Below, piece after piece: positions 48,802 to 59,539 of a DNA stretch of 64,000 bases. Under the pieces are notes generated by a model. It saw nothing but the letters and a program-made list of their open reading frames with translations. It had not been told where the DNA came from and did not search any database. This stretch comes from Bifidobacterium breve (GTDB lineage Bacteria; Actinomycetota; Actinomycetes; Nanopelagicales; Nanopelagicaceae): assembly GCA_945883675.1 (NCBI GenBank), contig CAMCYA010000001.1:38271-102270 (forward strand), read 5' to 3'. The position numbers and the translations under genes are program-made. The stretch's first letter is position 1. The number at the start of each line of letters is the position of its first letter.

Positions 48802-49683
48802 TTACTTGTTACCAAGCATTTTATCGATAGCCTGCTCATATGAGTGGTAATTAATCCGCTCATACAACTCTTCACGGGTTTGCATTGTGTCGACAACATT
48901 TGCCTGTGTTCCATCGCGGCGAATTGCTTCATAAACGTTTTCAGCGGCCTTGTTCATGGCGCGGAATGCCGAGAGTGGATACAAAATCATTGAGACTCCA
49001 TTGGCCTTTAGCTCATCGCGACCAAATAATGGTGAGAGTCCAAACTCTGTGATGTTTGCCAAGATGGGCTTTGAAACTACAGAGCTGACCTTTTTATAAT
49101 CTTCTAGAGTGCGAATTGCTTCTGGGAAAATTAAATCCGCTCCCGCTTCAACGTATGCATGGATACGGTCAAGAGTTGCGTCCAGGCCTTCTATTGCAAG
49201 TGCGTCTGTGCGGGCCATAATTTGAAAATTATCATCTGTGCGGGCATCGACTGCTGCTTTAATGCGATCGACCATTTCGCCCTTAGAAACAACCTCTTTA
49301 TTTGGGCGGTGTCCGCAACGCTTTGCTCCCACTTGATCTTCCATGTGCATAGCAGCTGCGCCAGCCTTGATTAAATCTTTAACTGTCCGTCCAATATTAA
49401 AAGCAGATGATCCAAATCCAGTGTCGGCATCTACTAAAAGAGGTGTATCGCAGATATTTGTAATGCGGCGAACATCGGTGAGTACGTCTTCTAACGTGGT
49501 GATTCCTAAATCAGGAAGCCCCATCGATCCTGCTGCAACGCCCCCGCCAGAGAGATAAATGGCGCGATAGCCAGCTCTTTTTGCCAAGAGGGCATGGTTT
49601 GCATTGATCGTTCCGATAATCTGTAAAGGAGATTCTTCAGCTAATGCCTTCTTAAATGCGGCGCCTGCGCTGTGTAATCCCAC
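48802..49683 (-). CDS. prpB: 2-methylisocitrate lyase
   Basis: [54 protein letters not shown]. Confidence 0.95.
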   Translation of the reverse strand: MGLHSAGAAFKKALAEESPLQIIGTINANHALLAKRAGYRAIYLSGGGVAAGSMGLPDLGITTLEDVLTDVRRITNICDTPLLVDADTGFGSSAFNIGRTVKDLIKAGAAAMHMEDQVGAKRCGHRPNKEVVSKGEMVDRIKAAVDARTDDNFQIMARTDALAIEGLDATLDRIHAYVEAGADLIFPEAIRTLEDYKKVSSVVSKPILANITEFGLSPLFGRDELKANGVSMILYPLSAFRAMNKAAENVYEAIRRDGTQANVVDTMQTREELYERINYHSYEQAIDKMLGNK

Positions 49684-49755
49684 GCGAGCAGTCTACATCC
49701 CATTGCCTTACGAGCAAAACTACCTTGCATAAATGGCAACGCCTAGAATACGTAC

Positions 49756-50076
49756 ATGCTCGGTGGAATTAATAACAGCCTATTTTTACAATCCTTCGGA
49801 GGATTCGTAGCTCTTGGTATTCTCATTGTTGTTCTCAAGTGGGGATTCTCATCTAATGGAAAATTCTTAGTCACACCGATTAAAGCAGGTAAGAAAAATG
49901 ATTATGGGCTGCTTACGCCACTTCCAACACCTTCAAGTTATATTGAAGCGCAAATGAAACTACAGAAATTAGTTGACTTGAATGTAAAGGCAACATTGAC
50001 TCAAACACTTGATGGCCCACAGTTAATGGTTTTTGAGAAAGATTACAAGATTGCAGTTGCCATACTAAATAGTTAG
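49756..50076 (+). CDS. small membrane-anchored hypothetical protein
   Basis: 106 aa, N-terminal TM. Confidence 0.7.
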   Translation: MLGGINNSLFLQSFGGFVALGILIVVLKWGFSSNGKFLVTPIKAGKKNDYGLLTPLPTPSSYIEAQMKLQKLVDLNVKATLTQTLDGPQLMVFEKDYKIAVAILNS

Positions 50077-50107
50077 CCCCAGCCACTTGAGTTAGTGACC
50101 GGGGTTA
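50074..50107. terminator. bidirectional terminator-like hairpin between convergent genes
   Basis: TAGCCCCAGCCACT / AGTGACCGGGGTTA (12 of 14 paired). Confidence 0.5.
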
Positions 50108-50124
50108 CTTAAGGTTATTTAGCT

Positions 50125-50703
50125 TTAGTTTGCTTTACCCGCAGCCATTGCTGCAGTTATTTCATGCAACTTGCCTGTCTCTACCTCATAGACATATCCG
50201 TAAATTGCTATGTTCTTAGGAACTAGAGGGTGACGGCGAATACGTTGAACATCATCAACTACTGCTTTTTCTTGATCTGCAATTGTTAGCCAGTCAATGT
50301 ATGCACCTTCATCTGATCCTGGACCTTTTCCTACATCATAGAATCCAGAATCACCAAGAGCTGCTGTCTCTAAACTCTTTGATAGCAGACCGCGCATGAT
50401 CTCGTCAGTAAAGAATTCCATTCCACAGTTACTGTGGTGAATTACAAACCACTCCTTTGTGCCTAGGAGTTTGTAAGAGATTACTAGTGAACGGATAGCA
50501 TCATCTGATGCACGAGCACCGGCGTTAAGGATAACGTGTGCATCGCCTTCACTTAATCCAGCGTATTTTGCAGGATCAAGTCGTGCATCCATACAAGTCA
50601 AAATAGCAAAACTTCTTGCAGGTGGAAGTGCGAGTGAACCTTTTGCTCCAAAATCTGCAACATAAGCTTTGTTTGCAGCAAGGACTTCGTTTAATACGGA
50701 CAT
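50125..50703 (-). CDS. beta-class carbonic anhydrase
   Basis: [30 protein letters not shown]. Confidence 0.9.
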   Translation of the reverse strand: MSVLNEVLAANKAYVADFGAKGSLALPPARSFAILTCMDARLDPAKYAGLSEGDAHVILNAGARASDDAIRSLVISYKLLGTKEWFVIHHSNCGMEFFTDEIMRGLLSKSLETAALGDSGFYDVGKGPGSDEGAYIDWLTIADQEKAVVDDVQRIRRHPLVPKNIAIYGYVYEVETGKLHEITAAMAAGKAN

Positions 50704-50982
50704 ATCTCCTCAGATCTATTTAGAGGTGTGCAAGCCACCGATGATTTGTAGAGGAAAAATAACAGGAATGGGTTTAAAGGAGAACTCAATACAAATTAGC
50801 AGATGCAACTGAGATGCAACTGAGATTGGGCTGGCGATGTTACGCCGCAGGATGTGCAACGTACTGATCTCGGAGAACCTAGATTTAACCCGACATTCAC
50901 TTGAGCCCTGCGGGCTAGGAAATATTCAAGACCATAATTGAGATGCTTCCCCACCAATGTCGGTACTAGAAGGGAAGTTGTC

Positions 50983-51153
50983 ATGTCGTCACTAATTGAT
51001 TTTCCAACTTGCTATGTATGCCGTTCTATTGAGTTGGAAATTATTACAAATGATGAGTTTGGTCCCATGACCCTATGCGGTGAATGCGGATTCTCATGGA
51101 TCGCAAAGTTCGAAGATTTCGAATCACCGATCCTGCACACGGTAGCGTCCTAA
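50983..51153 (+). CDS. small zinc-ribbon protein (56 aa)
   Basis: CYVCRS....LCGECGFSW (two CxxC). Confidence 0.55.
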   Translation: MSSLIDFPTCYVCRSIELEIITNDEFGPMTLCGECGFSWIAKFEDFESPILHTVAS

Positions 51154-51169
51154 GTTAGCTACCTCTATT

Positions 51170-51200
51170 CGTGGTGAAAGTCCTCTCCACGTCCTTTTTT
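51170..51200 (+). terminator. rho-independent-like terminator
   Basis: CGTGG/CCACG stem followed by TCCTTTTTT. Confidence 0.45.
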
Positions 51201-51218
51201 AAAACGATTTTTCTTGAA

Positions 51219-51243
51219 TCGCTGGCTAATTATTAGCCAGCGA
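51219..51243. terminator. strong hairpin between convergent genes
   Basis: TCGCTGGCTAA-TTA-TTAGCCAGCGA, perfect 11-bp stem. Confidence 0.55.
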
Positions 51244-51274
51244 AAGTGATCGATAAATTCTTTTATCTTTTTCA

Positions 51275-52510
51275 CTAGACCAACGAGCCTCGCATCTCAA
51301 AGGCCTGTGCAACGCGTTCAACGGAAACAATAAAGGCCGCGGTGCGTAGGTCTACTGAGTACTTCTTAGAAACTTTATGTACATTGCCAAATGCTTTTTC
51401 CATGCGGACATCTAACTCACGGCGGAACTTATCAATTGGCCAACTGAACTCTTGAATGTTTTGGGTCCACTCAAAGTAAGAACCCATAACTCCACCAGAG
51501 TTTGCCAAAATATCAGGAACAATGACAACACCCTGGGCTCGAAGTTCGCGATCTGCAGCAATTGTAAGTGGCTGATTTGCCCCCTCTATGACGAAATCTG
51601 CATTGATCTTGTCCATATTGTTTTCATTTATCACCCCACCCAATGCAGCTGGAATCAGCACATCACACTTGATTTCCAAAACTTCTGCAGCTCCAATTCG
51701 CTCATCTGCTTGCACATCTGCAAGAGATTTAATGTTAAAGATTGATGCGATATCAATTCCCTTTTTATCAACAATTCCTCCAGAAACATCCGAGATTGCA
51801 ATTACCTTCATGCCAAGTTCTTGGCACACAAGGGCGGCATATCGGCCAACGTTTCCGAAGCCCTGAATTGCAACTGTTGCACCTTTGACTTTGGCATCGT
51901 TTTTTTCCAAAGTTGCGGCGGCAATCTGTGCCACTCCACGACCTGTTGCTTCCTCACGTCCGGCTGCTCCAAAAAGTTCTACTGGCTTTCCAGTTACACA
52001 TGCAGGTTGAAAGCCTTCAAGTCTGTGGAACTCATCCATTAACCACGCCATCGATTTGGCATCTGTCCCCATGTCTGGGGCCGGAATATCGCGATGGTGA
52101 CCGAGTACGTGGACTAGGGAACGGGTCCAACGCCGGATGATTTCTTCTTTTTCGATAGGAGATAGTTTTGATGCATCAACGGCTACGCCGCCCTTTGCTC
52201 CACCAAATGGAACATCTATCAGAGCAGTTTTCCATGTCATCAAAGATGCTAATGCGCGGACTTCATCAAGATCTACATCTTGGTGAAAACGGATGCCGCC
52301 TTTGCGTGGTCCACGGGCGCTTGAATGCTGGACTCGATAACCCGTTAGGACTTCCACATCGTCACCTCGACGTAGTGGAATTGAAATGACTACTTCGCGT
52401 TCGCAACTGCTTAAAGCCGAAATAACTCCAGGCTTTAATCCCAGAATTTCTCCTGCCTGGGCAACTTTTTCATTAACTTCGCTAAATGCTGATGGGCCAG
52501 AATGTGTCAT
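51275..52510 (-). CDS. Glu/Leu/Phe/Val-type glutamate dehydrogenase
   Basis: GGAKGGVAVD, APDMGTD, GFGNVGRYAA; 411 aa. Confidence 0.94.
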   Translation of the reverse strand: MTHSGPSAFSEVNEKVAQAGEILGLKPGVISALSSCEREVVISIPLRRGDDVEVLTGYRVQHSSARGPRKGGIRFHQDVDLDEVRALASLMTWKTALIDVPFGGAKGGVAVDASKLSPIEKEEIIRRWTRSLVHVLGHHRDIPAPDMGTDAKSMAWLMDEFHRLEGFQPACVTGKPVELFGAAGREEATGRGVAQIAAATLEKNDAKVKGATVAIQGFGNVGRYAALVCQELGMKVIAISDVSGGIVDKKGIDIASIFNIKSLADVQADERIGAAEVLEIKCDVLIPAALGGVINENNMDKINADFVIEGANQPLTIAADRELRAQGVVIVPDILANSGGVMGSYFEWTQNIQEFSWPIDKFRRELDVRMEKAFGNVHKVSKKYSVDLRTAAFIVSVERVAQAFEMRGSLV

Positions 52511-52593
52511 GTCAGGACAATAGAAAACCTACGTGCAGCAGAAAAGGTTTATTGAGTTTACTTTCTATGAAATCGGGGTGAACGACTGGCTTG

Positions 52594-52998
52594 CTAGGCA
52601 GAAAGTAGCTCAGAAAGTAGAACCTCTACTCGAGCCTTAATCTCATCACGAATCACTCGCACAGACTCAATACCTTGTCCTGCAGGATCATCTAGCACCC
52701 AGTCTTCGTATCGCTTTCCAGGATAGAAGGGACACACATCTCCGCAGCCCATAGTCACAACTGCATCTGATTCTTGCACTGCCTCAGTGGTCAATATCTT
52801 GGGAACATGGTTTGCAATATCAATTCCTAATTCAGCCATGGCTTCAACTGCAATTGGATTTATTGAATCCTTTGGCGCACTACCAGCTGAGAGAACTTCA
52901 ACTCTGCCTTGTCCGAGCTCGCGCATAAACCCTGCAGCCATCTGTGATCTTCCGGCATTGTGGACACAAACAAAAAGAACTGATGGTTTTTCTTTCAT
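52594..52998 (-). CDS. arsC: arsenate reductase (LMW-PTP-like, thioredoxin type)
   Basis: FVCVHNAGRSQMA P-loop; TMGCGDVCPFYPGKRYEDWVLDDPAGQ. Confidence 0.92.
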   Translation of the reverse strand: MKEKPSVLFVCVHNAGRSQMAAGFMRELGQGRVEVLSAGSAPKDSINPIAVEAMAELGIDIANHVPKILTTEAVQESDAVVTMGCGDVCPFYPGKRYEDWVLDDPAGQGIESVRVIRDEIKARVEVLLSELLSA

Positions 52999-53642
52999 CG
53001 CGTTAACCCCTTAAATACTCCGAAACCGACAATGGATCCCACAAGTTGCGCCAGGATAAATGGAAGGACACTGCCCGGTGCAATGCCTGCAAATGAGTCG
53101 GAGAATAATCTTCCAACTGTTACGGCAGGGTTTGCAAATGATGTTGAGCTTGTAAAAAAGTAAGCACTGCCAATCCATGAAGCGACCATCGCTGGAATCA
53201 ATGTAGTTTTTTCTTGGGCTATTAGTAAATTTATAATCAAAATAAGCCCTGCAGTTGCAATAATTTCACCAAGATAGAGGTTGGTGCCTGATCTCATTTT
53301 TGTTGATGTTTCGATCAGAGCGTGTTCAAACATTGCATTTGCAAGGACAGCACCAGTTATAGCACCTGCGATCTGGACGGCAGTGAATTGAATAAATGTT
53401 GAAAGAGTGGTCTTTCGCTGAATAAGTTCTATCAAAGTTACGACTGGATTGAAATGTGCTCCACTTATGGGCGCAAGGATTTGAATAAGCACCATGAGAC
53501 CAAAGACAGTTGAAACCGCATTAATAAGTAGTTGAACACCAATATCTTGCGAAAGATTAGTTGCCATTATTCCGGAGCCAACAACAATACAGACTAAAAG
53601 TGCGGTACCGAGAAATTCAGAGCTTAATTTCTTCACTGCCAT
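52995..53642 (-). CDS. MIP/aquaporin family channel
   Basis: SGAHFNPVVTLIE and FANPAVTVGRLFSDSFAGIAP (two NPA-type boxes); overlaps arsC by 4 nt. The longer N-terminus would cross a terminator. Confidence 0.88.
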   Translation of the reverse strand: MAVKKLSSEFLGTALLVCIVVGSGIMATNLSQDIGVQLLINAVSTVFGLMVLIQILAPISGAHFNPVVTLIELIQRKTTLSTFIQFTAVQIAGAITGAVLANAMFEHALIETSTKMRSGTNLYLGEIIATAGLILIINLLIAQEKTTLIPAMVASWIGSAYFFTSSTSFANPAVTVGRLFSDSFAGIAPGSVLPFILAQLVGSIVGFGVFKGLTR

Positions 53643-53770
53643 CCCTCTCCATCGGTACTTCTTATTGTGGCCACCGTCAGTGGCTTTATTCATGCCTTCA
53701 GAGTACGGGCCTGCTCCAATGATATTTCCTGTACTGGCCTTCAAAGAAATGAACAGTTGGTAAACAAAGA

Positions 53771-53805
53771 AAAACCCCACCGGCTACTTCTGCCGATGGG
53801 GTTTT
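53771..53805 (-). terminator. intrinsic terminator of the FKBP gene
   Basis: AAAACCCCACCGGC / GCCGATGGGGTTTT stem with flanking T/A tracts. Confidence 0.75.
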
Positions 53806-53816
53806 ACTTTAATGTT

Positions 53817-54317
53817 TTACGAAACGGCTAAAATATCGACTGAAAAGATTAGAGTTTCAGTCTCAAGTGGATGGCCTGGGACCACTCCATATCCAAGTGA
53901 TGGTGGGATAACGAGAAGCCTGCGACCTCCAACTTTTGCCCCAGGCAAACCTTGCTGCCATCCGGTGATAACTCCTGACAATGGGAAAGTTGCTGGCTCT
54001 CCACCAGTCCATGATGATTCAAGGACTTCACCATTTGACCACGACATCAATGTGTAATGAACGGTCAAAGTTGATGTCGCTAGAACTTCTGCGCCATCTC
54101 CTTCAATAATATCGACTGCTTGCAATGTTGTTGGGGCAGCACCTGTTGCAGGGGTAATTGTTGGTGCCTCTCCTGCATTATCTGTAACAGATGGTAAGCC
54201 TGGCGTTGAAACTGTTCCGGACACGGTGTCATCTCCTCCTAGTGATGTAAATGATGCAAATGCAATTGCTGCTACTGCAATGATTGCAAATATCTTAATT
54301 AACGTTTTCTTTGGCAT
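53817..54317 (-). CDS. FKBP-type peptidyl-prolyl cis-trans isomerase, membrane-anchored
   Basis: TLTVHYTLMSWSNGEVLESSW....GWQQGLPGAKVGGRRLLVIPPSLGYG. Confidence 0.93.
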   Translation of the reverse strand: MPKKTLIKIFAIIAVAAIAFASFTSLGGDDTVSGTVSTPGLPSVTDNAGEAPTITPATGAAPTTLQAVDIIEGDGAEVLATSTLTVHYTLMSWSNGEVLESSWTGGEPATFPLSGVITGWQQGLPGAKVGGRRLLVIPPSLGYGVVPGHPLETETLIFSVDILAVS

Positions 54318-54347
54318 GGCTCTCCTGTTGTCCGCTAGATGTGTCTC

Positions 54348-55679
<1,332 letters not shown>

Positions 55680-55685
55680 CTAAGT

Positions 55686-56879
55686 CTAACGGATGTTAAG
55701 CGTAGGAAGTTTCTTTTCTAAGGCGGGGATGACGCCCCATTGACTGCTCATCTCTACATATCTCTGAATATCTAACGCATCAGGTTTGGCATCGGTTTTG
55801 ACGGCGCGAATCATCAAATTTCTCGGTGTGTGTTCACCTGCAACAAACTCAATGACTTCCACACGATAGCCGGCAATACGAAGTAACTGCGCACGAAACG
55901 AATCAGTGAGTAAATCACCTAAGCGCTCTTTCATCAAGCCAAACTTTGTGATTGCAGACCATGGCTCTGGTGCGACATCCATTTGCTTTTGAATATCATG
56001 ATGGCAACAAGGTGCGATAAGTAAAAGCTGAGCACCTCCATTTACAGCCCAAGCGATCGCATCATCTGTTGCTGTATCACATGCATGAAGTGCGATTGCG
56101 ATATCTGCAGGTTGTGATGTTGTCTTTGAGATCTCTTCGGCAATAAATTCAATAGATGCTGCAATCCCAAGCTTTTTTGCAATCGCGTTATTGCGATCTC
56201 TACTTTCAACTCTGACGTCGATTCCAACTACTTTGACAGGGATGTGCGAGTTAACTAAAAATTGATGAGCAGCAAAGGTTAGGTAGGCGTGACCGCAGCC
56301 CAGATCAACAATATGCAGAGGGTTTTCTACCGTGGGCTTTCGAATTTGGCCTGCTTCGATGGCTGCATTTAGCGCTGATGACAAAATACGTAAGAACTCT
56401 TCTACTTGCTTGTATTTGTCTTGACGAGAAGGCTTAATAACTCCCTTACCATCAGCGATTCCAACTTCTAAGAGAAATGGGTCTGATGAATCCAGCAACC
56501 GATCTTTCTTTATATCATGTGAAAGGTTTTGCTCGGATTGGCGTTTTTCTATATTTACCTGAGCATCACCGCTTTTTGTGATTCGAATTGAGTAGAGCTG
56601 AGAAACGCTTTCGACCATGATGTTTGCATAACCACTACTGAGAAGTTCATGCACAACAGTCTGGTCAGGGGCAATATTTTTTGCAGTCGTGGCACGACCG
56701 TCGCTTTGCATTAACTGCAGCTTTAACTCACCCTTAATTTCTACCAACCGAATATCTATTCGCTCATAACCAACCTGCATATTTCGACGCCGCCCGGAGA
56801 GAACTGCACGTACAAATGTTGATGTATCAACGATCTGCTCACAGGCGCTGCGCAGCCCATCTTCGAGAGTTGTCTGCAT
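55686..56879 (-). CDS. SAM-dependent methyltransferase
   Basis: IVDLGCGHAYLTFAAHQFL motif I; ALHACDTATDDAI; CCHHD. Confidence 0.85.
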   Translation of the reverse strand: MQTTLEDGLRSACEQIVDTSTFVRAVLSGRRRNMQVGYERIDIRLVEIKGELKLQLMQSDGRATTAKNIAPDQTVVHELLSSGYANIMVESVSQLYSIRITKSGDAQVNIEKRQSEQNLSHDIKKDRLLDSSDPFLLEVGIADGKGVIKPSRQDKYKQVEEFLRILSSALNAAIEAGQIRKPTVENPLHIVDLGCGHAYLTFAAHQFLVNSHIPVKVVGIDVRVESRDRNNAIAKKLGIAASIEFIAEEISKTTSQPADIAIALHACDTATDDAIAWAVNGGAQLLLIAPCCHHDIQKQMDVAPEPWSAITKFGLMKERLGDLLTDSFRAQLLRIAGYRVEVIEFVAGEHTPRNLMIRAVKTDAKPDALDIQRYVEMSSQWGVIPALEKKLPTLNIR

Positions 56880-56883
56880 AGCT

Positions 56884-57639
56884 TTAACGGGGCGAAATTA
56901 TCGCTGTGCCTTTTTCGTGATTGAGTATTACTAGCTCATGATTTGGCAGAGATGCTGCAAAGTCCTCAGCTAATTTTCTCTCGCCTTCTCGATTAACATC
57001 ATCGAGGATTACAACTGCCTTAGGTGACAACTTATCCTTAAACTCTTTAAGTGCTGGATAACGCGACTCGGTATTGTTATTTCCGGGTGGACCATCGACG
57101 ATTAAAAGATCAATCTTCTTCAGGTCCTTAATGGTTGAAACGTCATACCAAGTTAAACCATTGACATATGGCAATAACGGTGCAAATCGAACCTCTACTC
57201 CACGAACTCTATGCTCCTTGATTAGCTCTCTGGTCTTTTCTGCATACTCTTTTGAACCATCTAAACTCACAACTTTTCTCGCACCAGACTTTGCGGCAAC
57301 TAAAGTTGACACTCCAGAACCCAGTTCAACAACAAGCGAAGGACTTATCTTCTTCACTGTTTCATAGATAGTTAAAAGTAAATCAGGTGATGCTGCCCAG
57401 CCGCGAGTTGGAGGTATCGAGGATTTAAGATCTAGCAACTGCATCAGTTGTGCGTAGGCCTCACTTTGATAATAAGTGTGAGAGATGCTCTTTTTTAATT
57501 CATTTGACGCTTTGTTGATTTCGCGTATTACCTTCTCGGAGTTACGCCGCCCCTTTTTGTATAAAAGAAATGAGAACCAGGCAAGGCCTGCAATACCCAT
57601 CAAAATCAAGACTAAGAACGCTACATAAATAGTATCCAT
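56884..57639 (-). CDS. membrane-anchored class I SAM methyltransferase
   Basis: N-terminal TM; LVVELGSGVSTLVAAKSGARKVVSLDGS; DLLIVDGPPGNN. Confidence 0.82.
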   Translation of the reverse strand: MDTIYVAFLVLILMGIAGLAWFSFLLYKKGRRNSEKVIREINKASNELKKSISHTYYQSEAYAQLMQLLDLKSSIPPTRGWAASPDLLLTIYETVKKISPSLVVELGSGVSTLVAAKSGARKVVSLDGSKEYAEKTRELIKEHRVRGVEVRFAPLLPYVNGLTWYDVSTIKDLKKIDLLIVDGPPGNNNTESRYPALKEFKDKLSPKAVVILDDVNREGERKLAEDFAASLPNHELVILNHEKGTAIISPR

Positions 57640-57724
57640 GGATTAAGTGTATCGTTGAAGAGAAATCAATCGGTGACGCCGACTCAATAATGCGTATTTG
57701 CTCACTTGCTGGCAGAATACCGAC

Positions 57725-58639
57725 ATGGAATCAACAACAGTCTGGCTCGTGACCCTCGGAATTTTATCGACTGTGATCATTCTCGATTTATTGATTGCCA
57801 TTGTGCGGCGAAACAAAGAGACCACAATGACCGAGGCTGGAATCTGGACTCTGATCTATGTCTCTGCTGCCCTGATATTTGGTTACTTCATGCCTAACTG
57901 GACATCTGATCCCAATGCACAAAAAGAGTTTTTTGCTGGTTGGCTAACTGAATACGCACTTTCAGTCGATAATATTTTCGTATTCGTGATTATCTTGGCA
58001 AGATTTCAGATTGAGAGAACTAAACAACAACTTGTTCTGTTGCTTGGAATCATTATCGCTTTGATTCTTCGTGGTGGTTTTATTGCCGCAGGAAGTGCGA
58101 TTTTAGAGAGATTCTCAAGTGCCTTCTTTATCTTCGGAGCATTCCTAATCTTCACTGCATATAAATTGCTAACCGAACATGAAATTACCGAAGAAAAACA
58201 AAAAGATGATCGAATTATAACTTTCCTGCGCTCTAAAGGGGCATCAACATTTACGATTGCATTGATCTCATTAGGAATAACTGATCTAGTCTTTGCACTT
58301 GACTCAATACCTGCAATCTTCGGAATAACTCGTGATCCATACATCGTTGTCTGCGCAAATATTTTCGCTCTCATGGGGCTTCGTCAACTGTATTTCTTAC
58401 TCCAGGGACTACTGCAACGATTGATTTATCTCTCGAAGGGACTTTCCTTTATTTTGGCCTTCATAGGATTTAAAATGATTATTGAAGCCTTCCATGGAAT
58501 TGGAGTTCACGATATTTTAGGAGTTAACTTGCCGCACATCACCATTGAGGTGAGCCTGGGCGTAATAGTCGCATCTCTGATTGTTACAGGTGTAGCAAGT
58601 TTGACGGCAACAAGAAAAGATGGAACAGAGATCGTTTAA
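57725..58639 (+). CDS. TerC-family integral membrane protein
   Basis: GWLTEYALSVDNIFVFVIILARF, ALDSIPAIFGITRDPYIV. Confidence 0.94.
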   Translation: MESTTVWLVTLGILSTVIILDLLIAIVRRNKETTMTEAGIWTLIYVSAALIFGYFMPNWTSDPNAQKEFFAGWLTEYALSVDNIFVFVIILARFQIERTKQQLVLLLGIIIALILRGGFIAAGSAILERFSSAFFIFGAFLIFTAYKLLTEHEITEEKQKDDRIITFLRSKGASTFTIALISLGITDLVFALDSIPAIFGITRDPYIVVCANIFALMGLRQLYFLLQGLLQRLIYLSKGLSFILAFIGFKMIIEAFHGIGVHDILGVNLPHITIEVSLGVIVASLIVTGVASLTATRKDGTEIV

Positions 58640-58977
58640 CTCTCACTCTTCATTTTTCTAAGCGTTGTACGATCATAATCTTTCGTGCGCTCGTGAATCT
58701 TTCTTATCTGTAGCGCAAAAGTTTTTATTGCAGAATCAAAGGCTGCTAGATCATTGAACTCTGCTGCCTCTGCGCGAAGTAACGGACCCGAGCCGTGCGA
58801 AGTCAGAACAACCTTGTGCTTGTGCTTTCCTTGATGTGGATTAGTTTCATGAAGAACTTCGACCTCAACGCGATCAATAATGACGCTAAAGCGTTCCATA
58901 CTGTTGAGTTTTTCTTCAGCGATTACTTTGAAATCTTCTGCCAAATCTGCGTTACGAGCATGAATCAAAATCTTCAT
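58636..58977 (-). CDS. short HPF/RaiA-type ribosome-associated protein
   Basis: MKILIHARNADLAEDFKVIAEEKLNSMERF....HKVVLTSHGSGPLLRAEAAEFNDLAAFDSAIKTFALQIRK. Confidence 0.85.
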   Translation of the reverse strand: MKILIHARNADLAEDFKVIAEEKLNSMERFSVIIDRVEVEVLHETNPHQGKHKHKVVLTSHGSGPLLRAEAAEFNDLAAFDSAIKTFALQIRKIHERTKDYDRTTLRKMKSES

Positions 58978-58979
58978 AC

Positions 58980-59363
58980 TTAGAAGGGTAGTACTAAAAC
59001 AACTCCTGTTACTACCGCTGCTAGAAGAAATGATTTTCCAAGAATTATGAGCGCAGTTTTTCGGTCTGCAGCACGATCTGCAGGAGATGCGACTCTGGAG
59101 ATGTCACCTAGCTTGCCAATATTGAAAGTGCCCGCAAATCCATAGGCAAGGCAAAACTTGCTACGTGATTGGATAAATCCCACTGATGCCACCATGAGCG
59201 GGAAAAAAATTCCTAGGCGAGCTGTAGCTGATGCTTGCATTGAAATTAAGGTAGCCAATGTTGAAATGGAAAGAAAGAGTCCGACTAGTGCTACTAGCTG
59301 TCTACGCTTGATTTCACCTTTGCCAATATTGCAACTGCCTGGAATATATTGAAGCTCAGACAT
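58980..59363 (-). CDS. hypothetical membrane protein
   Basis: 127 aa, three TM-like segments; FIQSRSKFCLAYGFAG. Confidence 0.7.
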   Translation of the reverse strand: MSELQYIPGSCNIGKGEIKRRQLVALVGLFLSISTLATLISMQASATARLGIFFPLMVASVGFIQSRSKFCLAYGFAGTFNIGKLGDISRVASPADRAADRKTALIILGKSFLLAAVVTGVVLVLPF

Positions 59364-59505
59364 CTTCTAGTTCGTCTTCATCAACCCATGTATCGGCAAC
59401 AGAGTCTTCTTGATGTTCAGCCCAGGAAAGAAAAGATCCCACGGCGCGAAAGGCGAGCAGCACTACAGTGACTGCTGCAACTATCCGGCGGAATGCTTTT
59501 AACAT
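59356..59505 (-). CDS. small protein (49 aa), translationally overlapped with the next gene
   Basis: MLKAFRRIVAAVTVVLLAFRAVGSFLSWAEHQEDSVADTWVDEDELEDV; stop overlaps the start at 59363. Confidence 0.6.
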   Translation of the reverse strand: MLKAFRRIVAAVTVVLLAFRAVGSFLSWAEHQEDSVADTWVDEDELEDV

Positions 59506-59539
59506 GTGCTAAAAATACTCGGTATTTCTGAGAATTTCT

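Noticed and set aside
53643-53780. Extended N-terminus of the aquaporin ORF
   Set aside because: Would overlap the FKBP terminator hairpin; the internal ATG at 53642 begins a typical MIP N-terminus.
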